A program made the position numbers and the translations under genes. Below are positions 23,016 to 31,983 of a stretch of 31,997 nt of DNA, one piece after another; the first letter of the stretch is position 1; each line of letters begins with the position of its first letter. The stretch lies in assembly GCA_945931735.1 (NCBI GenBank), contig CAMEPN010000001.1, positions 1 through 31,997 on the forward strand, given 5' to 3'. The notes beneath the pieces are model-generated. The model ran no database searches. It saw nothing but the letters and a program-made list of their open reading frames with translations, and was not told the origin of the DNA. The stretch comes from an uncultured Clostridia bacterium (lineage in GTDB: Bacteria; Bacillota; Clostridia; Oscillospirales; Ruminococcaceae).

Positions 23016-25115
23016 ATGATACGCAAGCTGCTCAGCAACTCAATGGTGCTGTTCGTTATCTTTATCGTACTCGCTATCATTATCCCGCTCCCGTCGTGGC
23101 TGCTCGATTTCATGATAATGCTGAATATCGCGCTCAGCCTTATAATCCTTGTCATGACGATGTTCATTAAGGAAGCGCTGGAATTTTCGGTGTTCCCGAC
23201 AGTGCTGCTGCTGACTACGGTGCTGCGATTGTCGCTGAATATCTCTACGACAAGAGGAATACTCACCAGCGGATACGCCGGAGAGGTCATAAAGGCGTTC
23301 GGCAACTTCGTAATGGGCGGCGACGCTATCGTCGGCTTCCTGATATTCATTATCATAGTATTGGTAAACTTCATCGTCATCACAAAAGGCTCGGAGCGTG
23401 TATCCGAGGTTGCTGCGAGGTTTACGCTGGACGCAATGCCCGGTAAGCAGATGGCGATAGACGCAGACCTTAACTCCGGCCTTATCAACGAGGAGCAGGC
23501 GAAGAAGCGCCGCAACAATATCCAACGCGAAGCGGACTTCTACGGCTCCATGGACGGTGCCACGAAGTTCGTAAAGGGCGACGCGATAATGTCGATCATA
23601 ACCACGCTCGTAAACCTTATCGGCGGCGTTATCATAGGCATGGTGCGCGGAGGCGGCGACTTCGGCACGATACTCAACACATATTCCCTCGCGACCGTCG
23701 GCGACGGACTCTGCTCGCAGATCCCCGCGCTGCTCATCTCCGTTGCGACCGGTATGATAGTAACCCGCGCGGCAAGCGAGGACAGCCTGATGAACGATAT
23801 CAAGAGCCAGTTCACAGCGCAGCCGTTCGTGCTGCTTATCGCGGGTATCGTCGTTCTTGTTATGATGATCATTCCGGGATTTCCGACGTTGGTTCTGCTG
23901 GTGCTCGGCGTGCTGCTTATCGTCGGCGCGGTGCTGCTTGACAGGAATAAGAAGAAAATGGCGGCTCTCGAGCTTGCTCAGCGGCAGAAAGCGGAGCAGA
24001 AGGAAGCGGAAAAGGCAAAGGCGGACAACGACTACTACCGCGATATCGACAACGTTTTCAAGCTGCTTAATGTCGAGCCTATCGAGATGGAGTTCGGTTA
24101 CAGCTTGCTTCGTCTTGTCGACGAGAAGAGCGGTGGCAACTTCATCGAGCGCGTCGTTATCTTCCGAAAACAGTTCGCTATGGATATGGGCATGGTCATT
24201 CCGTCTGTACGAATGACGGATAACCCCGAGATAAACCCTAACCAGTACATAATCAAGATAAAGGGCGAGGAGGTCGCGCGCGGCGAGATACTTGTCGACC
24301 ATTACCTCGCATTGGACAGCGGCGACGTCACCACTCAGGTCGACGGCATCGACACCGTGGAGCCTGCGTTCGGACTTCCCGCAAAGTGGATAAGCGAGGA
24401 CAAGAAGATAATGGCGGATGTCGCGGGATATACGCTCATTGACCCCGTTTCCGTAATGATAACCCACTGGTCGGAGATAATGAAGCGATATGCGCATGAG
24501 CTGCTGTCGCGTCAGGACGTCAACACGATGATAGAAAACGTAAAGAAAACCAATCCTATCGTGGTGGACGACCTTATACCGAAGGTTATATCCGTTGGAT
24601 ATTTACAGAAAGTATTGGAAAATCTGCTTAAAGAGGGCATACCGATACGCGACCTTGAAACGATACTTGAAACGCTCGGAGATCACTCCAACGTACTAAA
24701 GGACATCGACATCGCGACGGAGTATGTCCGCCAGTCGCTCAAGCGAACTATCACGCACCGTTTCGCGGAGGCAAATTCCCTGCGCGTGATAACGCTGGAC
24801 ACGCAGATAGAGGACATGATAGTAAGCGCGGTCAAGAAAAACGACCAGGGGAGCTATCTTGCCATGGCGCCCGATGTTATCCAGAGCATAGTCAGCGCGA
24901 CCAATGCCGAGATAGACAAGATAAAGGACGTTATCCCGACCGTTATAATTCTGACCTCTCCCGTTGTCAGAATTTATTTCAAGAAGCTCACCGACCAGTT
25001 TATTCCAAATATAACCGTGCTGTCGTACAGCGAGATAGACTCGTCCGCGCAGATACAGGCGATAGGGAATATCTCGCTAAACGCGTCCGCAAGAGTGGGC
25101 GTACAAGCGGTTTAA
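23016..25115 (+). CDS. flhA: Flagellar export gate protein FlhA
   Basis: A 699-residue protein, normal length for FlhA. The first half has about eight transmembrane helices; the FHIPEP-type cytoplasmic loop is recognisable around RFTLDAMPGKQMAIDADLNSG and READFYGSMDGATKFVKGDA. From about residue 315 a Lys/Glu-rich linker leads to the large cytoplasmic domain that docks chaperone-substrate complexes (GYSLLRLVDEKSGG, then VIPTVIILTSPVVRIYFKKL). ATG with RBS AAGGGGAG, 33 bases after flhB. In many Firmicutes flhF and flhG follow; here the next gene is the sigma factor. Confidence 0.98.
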   Translation: MIRKLLSNSMVLFVIFIVLAIIIPLPSWLLDFMIMLNIALSLIILVMTMFIKEALEFSVFPTVLLLTTVLRLSLNISTTRGILTSGYAGEVIKAFGNFVMGGDAIVGFLIFIIIVLVNFIVITKGSERVSEVAARFTLDAMPGKQMAIDADLNSGLINEEQAKKRRNNIQREADFYGSMDGATKFVKGDAIMSIITTLVNLIGGVIIGMVRGGGDFGTILNTYSLATVGDGLCSQIPALLISVATGMIVTRAASEDSLMNDIKSQFTAQPFVLLIAGIVVLVMMIIPGFPTLVLLVLGVLLIVGAVLLDRNKKKMAALELAQRQKAEQKEAEKAKADNDYYRDIDNVFKLLNVEPIEMEFGYSLLRLVDEKSGGNFIERVVIFRKQFAMDMGMVIPSVRMTDNPEINPNQYIIKIKGEEVARGEILVDHYLALDSGDVTTQVDGIDTVEPAFGLPAKWISEDKKIMADVAGYTLIDPVSVMITHWSEIMKRYAHELLSRQDVNTMIENVKKTNPIVVDDLIPKVISVGYLQKVLENLLKEGIPIRDLETILETLGDHSNVLKDIDIATEYVRQSLKRTITHRFAEANSLRVITLDTQIEDMIVSAVKKNDQGSYLAMAPDVIQSIVSATNAEIDKIKDVIPTVIILTSPVVRIYFKKLTDQFIPNITVLSYSEIDSSAQIQAIGNISLNASARVGVQAV

Positions 25116-25161
25116 GCGGCGGACAAAAGCTGCTGCGAGGGGCAATAATCTCATAATTAAA

Positions 25162-25186
25162 TGTAATATCTAGCTATAATATTACA
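25162..25186. repeat. Perfect inverted repeat ahead of the sigma-factor gene
   Basis: TGTAATAT (25162-25169) and ATATTACA (25179-25186) form a perfect 8-base inverted repeat with a 9-base gap that itself contains TAGCTA. A TATAAT (25175-25180) lies inside, but no -35 at a proper distance is visible. It sits 2-5 bases before the RBS GAAAGGAG. It could be an operator or an RNA hairpin that hides the RBS; the function is unknown. Confidence 0.45.
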
Positions 25187-25204
25187 GAAAGGAGCGGGGC
25201 GAAT

Positions 25205-25951
25205 ATGGAGTACAACACCGCCGAACGCGTTGCGGAATATCAGCAGAGCGGCGATATTTCGCTCCGTAATGAGATCGTCCTGCGGAATATGGGCTTGGTG
25301 CGAAGCTGCGCGATGTCGCTTAGGAATATGTATATAAAGTACGGCGACGTCGACGATGTAATAAATGAGGGCGTCATCGCCCTTATGGACGCGATAGAAA
25401 GCTACGACCCGCTTAAGGGCGCAAAGTTTGAAACCTACGCCTCGCTCAGGATACGCGGCGCGATAATCGACTTTATACGAAAGCAGGACAGAGTTCCGCG
25501 GCAGGTCAGAAAATTCGCCCGTTCGCTTGACAAAGCTAACAGTATGTTGTATAATTTATACAACAGAGCGCCGACCACGGCGGAGCTTGCCGAGCAGATG
25601 GGCATGGACGAGGAGAAGCTGCTGAGATGTATGTCCGAGGCTTCCTGCGCGGTAACGCTGTCGTTCGAGGAGCTGCTCTACGAGGACAATTTCGATGAGC
25701 CGTCCGGCCCGTCGACGACGGATCAGCGGCTTATGCGCGACGAGCTTCGCAGGGTCGTGGCGCAGGCGGTAGACGAGCTGAAGGAAAAAGAACGTCAGGT
25801 CGTAACGCTTTATTATTATAAGAACATGAAATATTCGGATATCGCGAAGTCGCTCGGAATTTCCGAGAGCCGCGTATGCCAGATACACACAAAAGCAGTC
25901 CTTGCCTTAAAGGCAAAACTGGAGCCGTATATCAAGGGAGGAACCCCATGA
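25205..25951 (+). CDS. sigD: Flagellar RNA polymerase sigma factor FliA/SigD family
   Basis: A 248-residue group 3 sigma factor. Region 2 is seen in LRNEIVLRNMGLVRSCAMSL, DVDDVINEGVIALMDAIESYDP and FETYASLRIRGAIIDFIRKQD. Region 3 covers PRQVRKFARSLDKAN. Region 4 is in LKEKERQVVTLYYYKNMKYSDIAKSLGISESRVCQIHTKAVLALKAKL. The length, lack of region 1.1, and position match FliA/SigD/WhiG, which read late genes (filament, chemotaxis) through promoters like TAAA-N15-GCCGATAT. An anti-sigma factor FlgM is not in the window. ATG with RBS AAAGGAG; its stop overlaps the flgF start by four bases (ATGA). Confidence 0.95.
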   Translation: MEYNTAERVAEYQQSGDISLRNEIVLRNMGLVRSCAMSLRNMYIKYGDVDDVINEGVIALMDAIESYDPLKGAKFETYASLRIRGAIIDFIRKQDRVPRQVRKFARSLDKANSMLYNLYNRAPTTAELAEQMGMDEEKLLRCMSEASCAVTLSFEELLYEDNFDEPSGPSTTDQRLMRDELRRVVAQAVDELKEKERQVVTLYYYKNMKYSDIAKSLGISESRVCQIHTKAVLALKAKLEPYIKGGTP

Positions 25952-26685
25952 ACAGAGGCTATTACTACGCCGCCAACGGCATGATATTGAACCAGCGGAA
26001 GCTGGACGCAGTGGGGAACAACCTCACGAACATGAGCACCGCCGGCTACAAGCGCGACACGATAATCACCAAGACCTTTGACGAGCAGATGATACTCGTA
26101 AAGCACCGCGAGGAGACCTCGGGAACATTCGCGCATGCCTATGTCGATACGTCATACACCGACCTCGGGCAGGGCTCGCTTGAGTACACTGAGTCGCCGT
26201 TCGACGTGGCGATACACGGCGACGTATACTTCAACATCGCGGGCTATAACGGCGAGCAGATGCTGACACGAAACGGTCAGTGGGAGCTTGACGGCGAGGG
26301 ATATCTCACGCTCTCCACCTCGGGGAGAGTTCTCGGCGAAAACGGCGAGATCTACCTCGGGAACAAGGATTTCGTTATTGATTCCGACGGGTATATTTAT
26401 CAGGACGGGGAGGTCGTCGACCGACTGCTGCTGTCTTATATTGACCCCGAGGGAAATGTAAACAAATTCGGCGCGAATATGTTCACCTCCGTTGACGCGG
26501 GAGCAGTTCCCGAGGGAGTGAAATTCGACATAATACAGGGCGCGGTCGAGCGCTCGAACATCGACCTCAACTATGAGATGACGATGATGATGAACGCGAA
26601 CAGGATATACGAGGCGTCCAGCGCTATTCTTAAGCTCTGCGACAGCATGAACCAGAAATCCAACTCCATCTGCAAGCTTTCTTAA
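25948..26685 (+). CDS. flgF: Flagellar rod protein of the FlgF/FlgG family
   Basis: A 245-residue protein starting at ATG 25948 with RBS GGGAGG inside the sigma-factor gene (ATGA overlap). The N-terminus MNRGYYYAANGMILNQRKLDAVGNNLTNMSTAGYKRD has the axial-protein motif. Internal FlgG-like segments (YTESPFDVAIHGDVYFNI) and a C-terminal helix (GAVERSNIDLNYEMTMMMNANRIYEAS) complete the pattern. In Firmicutes two such genes (flhO/flhP in Bacillus) supply the distal rod. FlgF is the likelier name for the first; FlgF and FlgG cannot be told apart with certainty without alignment. Confidence 0.85.
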   Translation: MNRGYYYAANGMILNQRKLDAVGNNLTNMSTAGYKRDTIITKTFDEQMILVKHREETSGTFAHAYVDTSYTDLGQGSLEYTESPFDVAIHGDVYFNIAGYNGEQMLTRNGQWELDGEGYLTLSTSGRVLGENGEIYLGNKDFVIDSDGYIYQDGEVVDRLLLSYIDPEGNVNKFGANMFTSVDAGAVPEGVKFDIIQGAVERSNIDLNYEMTMMMNANRIYEASSAILKLCDSMNQKSNSICKLS

Positions 26686-26700
26686 TGAAAGGGGTTTAAT

Positions 26701-27426
26701 ATGAATATAGCATTCCATACCGGCAAGACCGCCATGATCGCGCAGGCGCAGGCGCTCAATGTCTACGGAAATAATATCGCTAACATAAACACCTACGGCT
26801 ATCAGACGCTCCGCCCCGACTTCGCGGACACGCTGTATTCCGTTCAGCGCGCGACCGAGCCGGAATGGCAGACGGGACACGGCGCATATGTTCAGAAAAC
26901 AGACCTCATGTTCGAGGAGAGCAGCTTTTATTTCACCGATATGATGACCGATTTTGCACCTGCGGGCGAGGGCTTTTTCGCGGTTCAGGACAGGTACGGC
27001 GATGTCAACTACACCCGCGACGGCGCTTTCAATATGACGCAGGCGGAAACGGGCGAATGGTATCTCGTGAGCGGCTCGGGAGAGTATGTGCTTGATTACG
27101 ACATGAACAGGATCGTCGTACCGTTTAACGAGGACGGAACGCTGCCGGATTACACCGAGCTTGAGAAGCTCGTCGGCGTGTTCACATTTGACAATCCATA
27201 CGGACTGGAGCCGTTGGGGACGAACCGCTACACCGCCACCGAGCGCAGCGGCGAAGCTACCGCCGACAGGGGAATGACCAAGCTTCAGGGCGCGCTTGTG
27301 ACCTCCAACGTTGACCTTGCGACGCAGATGGTAAAGCTCATCGAAACGCAGCGCGCGTATCAGATAAGCTCGCGCGTTGTCACTACCTCCGACGAATTTA
27401 CCCGCATCGCGAACAACCTCAGATAA
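26701..27426 (+). CDS. flgG: Flagellar distal rod protein FlgG
   Basis: A 241-residue protein of the same family as its upstream neighbour. The N-terminus reads AQAQALNVYGNNIANINTYGYQTLRPDF, the middle has GEGFFAVQDRYGDVNYTRDGAF, and the C-terminus has GALVTSNVDLATQMVKLIETQRAYQISSRVVTTSDE. These are the hallmark FlgG segments, and the C-terminal D0 helix matches FlgG better than that of the upstream copy. It forms the distal rod connecting to the hook. ATG with RBS AAAGGGG, 15 bases after flgF. Confidence 0.87.
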   Translation: MNIAFHTGKTAMIAQAQALNVYGNNIANINTYGYQTLRPDFADTLYSVQRATEPEWQTGHGAYVQKTDLMFEESSFYFTDMMTDFAPAGEGFFAVQDRYGDVNYTRDGAFNMTQAETGEWYLVSGSGEYVLDYDMNRIVVPFNEDGTLPDYTELEKLVGVFTFDNPYGLEPLGTNRYTATERSGEATADRGMTKLQGALVTSNVDLATQMVKLIETQRAYQISSRVVTTSDEFTRIANNLR

Positions 27427-27440
27427 ATTGGTGACAAAAT

Positions 27441-28058
27441 ATGTTTAAGGATTATAATGACCTTTCTCCCGTGGCGATTGACTGCCTTAAGGAGATAGGA
27501 AACATAGGCTCGGGCAGCGCTGCCTCCGCTCTTTCCTCAATGCTCGGAAAGGGCATAGATATGCGCGTTCCCGACGTAAGGGTGCTGGACTATCAGCACG
27601 TCATCGACGAGATGGGTGGCCCCGAAAAGGTCATCACGGGCATACTTGTAAGGCTCTCCGGCGACATCAAGGGAATGATAATGTTCCTGCTTGAGGACAG
27701 CTTTGCGAGAGTGGTTCTTGATACATTTCTGGACAAGCATGACGTAAAGGTCGTTGCTCTGAACGAAACGGAGCTTTCCGCCATTTCCGAAATGGGGAAC
27801 ATCATGGCAGGCTCGTATTTGCAGGCGCTTTCGACGCTTACGGGGCTGACTATTGACATGAGCGTTCCGTCGATGGCGGTGGATATGCTCGGCGCTATCA
27901 TGAGCGTTCCGATAATCGAGTTTTCGCAGGTCGGCGACAAGGTGCTGTTCATAAACGACGGCTTCGTTATCGACGGCGTTGACATCAAGTCGAACATAAT
28001 CCTTATCCCCGAAATGGAGTCGCTCAATACTTTAATGGAAAAGCTCGGTGTTATATGA
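27441..28058 (+). CDS. cheC: CheY-P phosphatase CheC
   Basis: A 205-residue protein with both phosphatase half-sites of the CheC fold complete: Asp14-x3-Glu18-x2-Asn21-x22-Pro44 and Ser113-x3-Glu117-x2-Asn120-x22-Pro143. CheC removes phosphate from CheY-P and is stimulated by binding CheD in the Bacillus-type chemotaxis system. ATG 27441 without a strong RBS (GGTGACAAAAT). The stop overlaps the cheD start in ATATGATG, so translation is probably coupled. No cheA/cheW/cheB is adjacent. Confidence 0.96.
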   Translation: MFKDYNDLSPVAIDCLKEIGNIGSGSAASALSSMLGKGIDMRVPDVRVLDYQHVIDEMGGPEKVITGILVRLSGDIKGMIMFLLEDSFARVVLDTFLDKHDVKVVALNETELSAISEMGNIMAGSYLQALSTLTGLTIDMSVPSMAVDMLGAIMSVPIIEFSQVGDKVLFINDGFVIDGVDIKSNIILIPEMESLNTLMEKLGVI

Positions 28059-28537
28059 TGAGTAATATAACTATCGGCATATCCGACCTCAAGGTATGCA
28101 GGGCGCCCGATGTTCTTGTGACATATGCGCTCGGCTCCTGCGTCGGGATATGCCTTTTGGACAGTGCGACAAACGTCGGCGGGCTGTCGCATATCATGCT
28201 CCCCGACAGCACTGCTTCCGCAAGCGGCGCGTCGACGCCTATGCGCTTCGCCGACACGGCGGTGCCTATGCTGGTGCGCGAAATGGAGCGGCTCGGCGCA
28301 AACAGGGCAAGGCTCAGGGCGAAGATCGCGGGTGGCGCGGTCATGTTTGCGACGGCGAGCGATAAATTCAATATCGGCGAGCGCAATATCGCGGCGGTAA
28401 AGGCGGCTCTGCGCGAGCTTCGCATACCGATCGTTGCGGAGGACACCGGTCTTGATTACGGGCGGACTGTATTTTTCTATCCCGAAACGGGGGTAATGGA
28501 GATACGCGCGGCGGCAAAGGGAATAAAGCAATTATAA
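28055..28537 (+). CDS. cheD: Chemoreceptor glutamine deamidase CheD
   Basis: A 160-residue protein with the CheD catalytic triad in the right spacing: Thr23, Cys29 (in ALGSCVG) and His46 (in GGLSHIMLP), equivalent to Thr21, Cys27 and His44 of the Thermotoga enzyme. CheD deamidates receptor glutamines and binds CheC. It starts at ATG 28055, overlapping the cheC stop by four bases; ATG 28058 is an equally possible start. It is the last gene of the flagellar operon and is followed by an intrinsic terminator. Confidence 0.95.
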   Translation: MMSNITIGISDLKVCRAPDVLVTYALGSCVGICLLDSATNVGGLSHIMLPDSTASASGASTPMRFADTAVPMLVREMERLGANRARLRAKIAGGAVMFATASDKFNIGERNIAAVKAALRELRIPIVAEDTGLDYGRTVFFYPETGVMEIRAAAKGIKQL

Positions 28538-28583
28538 GCATACGCGGCGGGGAACGGCTCTGCCGACGGTAAATACGGAAATA

Positions 28584-28609
28584 CCCCGATATGCTCGGGG
28601 CATTTTTTT
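28584..28609 (+). terminator. Intrinsic terminator of the flagellar operon
   Basis: Stem CCCCGA (28584-28589)/TCGGGG (28595-28600), 5-base loop, then CA and seven T (28603-28609). It comes 46 bases after the cheD stop and is the natural end of the operon. A smaller hairpin CGGC-TCT-GCCG lies at 28555-28565. Confidence 0.85.
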
Positions 28610-28629
28610 AATTTTTTAAGGAGGAAAAC

Positions 28630-29367
28630 ATGGCTGACAAGAAGCTTGCGCAGTATGCGCAGTATGTTGCGGAGCAGCTTTCACCGCTCGGGGACACAAG
28701 GTATATCCCGATGATGGGCGGATACCTCTATTATTATAAGGAGAAGATAATAGGCGGTATTTACGGCGACGGCTTCGCGGTCAAGGACACTGCCGCGTCG
28801 CGGAAATATATGCCCGACAGCGACCCCGCCGACTTCCCGCAGACGCCCGACACGCTGCTCCCCTGCACTATCCTCGACGACGGCGAAAAGCTCCGCAGCA
28901 TGGTAGAGGAGATGTGGGAGGAGCTTCCCGAGCGGAAGCCGCGCAGGAAAAAGCCGAAGAAAACCGAGAAAGCGAAGCTCCGCCTTGACGGGTTCGGAAT
29001 AATGGTAAAGGACATGGCGGTTATGGTGAGGTTTTACCGCGACGTTCTCGGCTTTGAGATAAAGGAGGACGAGAATACCTCGAACGTGTTCCTTGAAAAG
29101 GACGGGACGCTGTTCCTGCTGTACCGAAGAAGCGATTTCGAGAAGATGACCTCGCGCAGGTTCAGCTATGCCGACGGAGAAAATGGGCATTACGAAATTG
29201 CGCTTTCTGCCGAAAATTACGCGGCGGTAGACGCGGCGTTCGCGGACGTGGTGTCAAAGGGCGCGAAGCCTGTCATGCCGCCGCAGACGATGGAATGGGG
29301 GCAGCGCACCTGCTATATTGCCGACCCCGAAGGCAATCTTGTGGAGATAGGGTCGTTTGTGAAATAG
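28630..29367 (+). CDS. TfoX N-terminal-like domain fused to a VOC/glyoxalase domain
   Basis: A 245-residue two-part protein. Residues about 1-100 resemble the TfoX N-terminal domain family: RYIPMMGGYLYYYKEKIIGGIYGDGFAVKD, ending in MVEEMWEELP. Residues 101-116 are a highly basic Lys/Arg/Pro linker. Residues 117-245 form a vicinal-oxygen-chelate fold: FGIMVKDMAVMVRFYRDVLGFEI at the start, FLEKDGTLFLLYRR, then DPEGNLVEIGSF at the end with Glu239 and His188 as possible metal ligands. Substrate and function are unknown. It has RBS AAGGAGG right after the operon terminator, so it may be read from leaked transcripts or an unseen promoter. It has no evident role in motility. Confidence 0.85.
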   Translation: MADKKLAQYAQYVAEQLSPLGDTRYIPMMGGYLYYYKEKIIGGIYGDGFAVKDTAASRKYMPDSDPADFPQTPDTLLPCTILDDGEKLRSMVEEMWEELPERKPRRKKPKKTEKAKLRLDGFGIMVKDMAVMVRFYRDVLGFEIKEDENTSNVFLEKDGTLFLLYRRSDFEKMTSRRFSYADGENGHYEIALSAENYAAVDAAFADVVSKGAKPVMPPQTMEWGQRTCYIADPEGNLVEIGSFVK

Positions 29368-29378
29368 AATATAAGAAT

Positions 29379-29410
29379 GCGCCGCATTGTGACTGCGGCG
29401 CGTTTTATTT
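29379..29410 (+). terminator. Intrinsic terminator between convergent genes
   Basis: Stem GCGCCGCA (29379-29386)/TGCGGCGC (29394-29401), 7-base loop, followed by GTTTTATTT on the plus strand. It ends the VOC gene. On the minus strand the following bases (ATTCTTAT) are only weakly T-rich, but the same hairpin may also stop the converging tgt-mntP-HAD transcript. Confidence 0.85.
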
Positions 29411-30058
29411 AAGAATTTCGTTTATTTTCTGTGAATAACCCCGCAGGCTTACCTCGTAAAAGTCTGCGGCGGCTTTCAGAGCCTGCTGCTCCGGCTCGCT
29501 GATATCCATTACCGCGGCGGTGACGAAGCCTGCGCTTTTTGCCGCGCGGACTGCGTGCAGGCTGTCCTCGAAAACTATGGTTTTGTTCGGGACGGCGAAA
29601 ATCATTTCCGATGCGGCAAGATACACCTCGGGAGAGGTTTTCGGGCCGTATTCCGAGCAGGACACCGCAGCGTAGAAATATTCCCACAGCCCGAGCCGCT
29701 CCAGCGCGGCAGCGGCGAGCTTCTTGTCCCCCGCAGTGGCTATCGCCATATGTACGTTTTTCGCGCGAAGCGCCGACAGAAGCTCCCGCGCTCCGTCGCG
29801 GGGGAGCACCTCGCACAGGTAGTAGCTCTCGGTCAGGCGGGATATCTGCCGCACTATCTCCTCGGCGGAATAGGGGACGGAATATTCTTTTTTAAGAAAT
29901 CCTGCCGCCTCGTCAAGCGAGAATTTTCTGAGGCTTTCGTCAAGCCTCTCAGAGGGGACAAGACCGATGCTCCGTATATAGCGCGACCCCAAATTCTCCC
30001 ACATTGGCGAAGAATCAAGCAGGGTGCCGTCAACGTCAAAAACAGCGTATTTAATCAT
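29405..30058 (-). CDS. HAD-superfamily phosphatase, beta-phosphoglucomutase-like
   Basis: A 217-residue HAD hydrolase of subfamily IA. Motif I is DVDGT with nucleophile Asp8 and acid/base Asp10, motif II Thr108 (IATAG), motif III Lys140 and motif IV Glu164-Asp165 (FEDS). The small helical cap is inserted after motif I, about residues 16-85, as in phosphoglucomutase/phosphatase-like members. The sequence SPEVYLAA fits the family. The substrate cannot be predicted; small sugar phosphates are typical. ATG at 30058 with RBS GGGAGGAC. It is the last gene of the tgt-mntP-HAD operon. Confidence 0.92.
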   Translation of the reverse strand: MIKYAVFDVDGTLLDSSPMWENLGSRYIRSIGLVPSERLDESLRKFSLDEAAGFLKKEYSVPYSAEEIVRQISRLTESYYLCEVLPRDGARELLSALRAKNVHMAIATAGDKKLAAAALERLGLWEYFYAAVSCSEYGPKTSPEVYLAASEMIFAVPNKTIVFEDSLHAVRAAKSAGFVTAAVMDISEPEQQALKAAADFYEVSLRGYSQKINEILK

Positions 30059-30072
30059 CCATGTCCTCCCTA

Positions 30073-30660
30073 TCAGCCGCAGCCGAAGAAAATATGCTCG
30101 ACGCAGGTTTTCACGCCGATCGCGAGAAGAACTATCCCCCCGACTAGCTCCGCCTTTGTCCCGAGGAGAGTGCCGAACCGCTTACCCCAAAGTGCGCCCG
30201 CAAGGCTTATCAAAAATGTCGTCACGCCAATGACCGCAGCGGAGGAGAAAATATTCCCGCCCATGGCGGAAAGGGTAACGCCGACGACGAGCGCGTCGAT
30301 GCTCGTTGCGGCTGACTGCGCGATAAGCAGGGGAAGGGTGAGCGCCTTTTGCGGGCGGGGTTCTTCCTGCCTGTTTTTTTGGGAGCATTTAAGCTCCGAA
30401 ATGCTTTCGACGATCATTTTCCCGCCGATAAATCCGAGCACGGCGAGCGCGGCGAAGTGGTCGTAAGCGGAAATGAGGTGCGAAAAGCCTGTTCCGAGAA
30501 AATAGCCTATCATCGGCATTCCTGCCTGAAACAGACCGAAAAACAGCGCGATAACTACCGCATTGCGCCGCCGTTTAAGCGTCAGCCCGTCGGACAGCGC
30601 GACCGCGAACGCGTCCATCGACAGCCCGACAGCGACCAGAAAAAGCTCGATAAAGGACAT
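30073..30660 (-). CDS. mntP: Manganese efflux pump MntP
   Basis: A 195-residue protein with six predicted transmembrane helices in two repeats. The two repeat signatures with acidic residues are visible: GLSMDAFAVALSDG with Asp16, and ATSIDALVVGVTL with Asp122. It exports Mn2+ across the cytoplasmic membrane. ATG 30660 with strong RBS AGGAGGTAC. The gap from tgt is only 45 bases, so no yybP-ykoY manganese riboswitch fits here. It sits between tgt and a HAD phosphatase in one minus-strand operon. Confidence 0.95.
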   Translation of the reverse strand: MSFIELFLVAVGLSMDAFAVALSDGLTLKRRRNAVVIALFFGLFQAGMPMIGYFLGTGFSHLISAYDHFAALAVLGFIGGKMIVESISELKCSQKNRQEEPRPQKALTLPLLIAQSAATSIDALVVGVTLSAMGGNIFSSAAVIGVTTFLISLAGALWGKRFGTLLGTKAELVGGIVLLAIGVKTCVEHIFFGCG

Positions 30661-30705
30661 GAGTACCTCCTTGCTTCGTTATGGAGATTTTCACGTCCTT
30701 TTTTG

Positions 30706-31854
<1,149 letters not shown>

Positions 31855-31874
31855 TTAATTCATACTTTATAACT

Positions 31875-31903
31875 ATTATATCATAATCCTCTATTAAAAT
31901 CAA
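31875..31903 (-). promoter_or_regulatory. Sigma-A-type promoter of tgt-mntP-HAD
   Basis: On the minus strand TTGATT (31898-31903) and TATAAT (31875-31880) are 17 bases apart, with TGA before the -10 giving an extended -10. The predicted start is near 31868, about 25 bases upstream of the tgt ATG. A terminator for an upstream gene ends just before it. Confidence 0.85.
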
Positions 31904-31910
31904 GCAGTAG

Positions 31911-31943
31911 AAAAACTAAACGCCGCAGGTCATTTGTGCGGCG
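31911..31943 (-). terminator. Intrinsic terminator of a minus-strand gene to the right
   Basis: Read on the minus strand: CGCCGCA (31943-31937) and TGCGGCG (31927-31921), 9-base loop, followed by TTTAGTTTTT. It should end transcription of a gene beyond the right edge before the tgt promoter. Confidence 0.75.
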
Positions 31944-31968
31944 TCAGCTTGTCGAAAAAGTGTTTTTT

Positions 31969-31983
31969 GCCCGCGAAGCGGGC
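31969..31983. repeat. Short GC hairpin at the window edge
   Basis: GCCCGC-GAA-GCGGGC, a perfect 6-pair stem with a 3-base loop, preceded on the plus strand by six T. It may be part of a terminator or intergenic repeat, but the context is cut off by the window edge. Confidence 0.4.

Noticed and set aside
28570..28592. SigD-like promoter (TAAA ... CCCGATAT) ahead of the VOC gene
   Set aside because: The -10 resembles the consensus, but the spacing is 11 bases instead of 15-16, and it falls in the operon terminator stem.
30661..30705. Manganese riboswitch (yybP-ykoY) ahead of mntP
   Set aside because: Only 45 bases lie between tgt and mntP, too short for the element.
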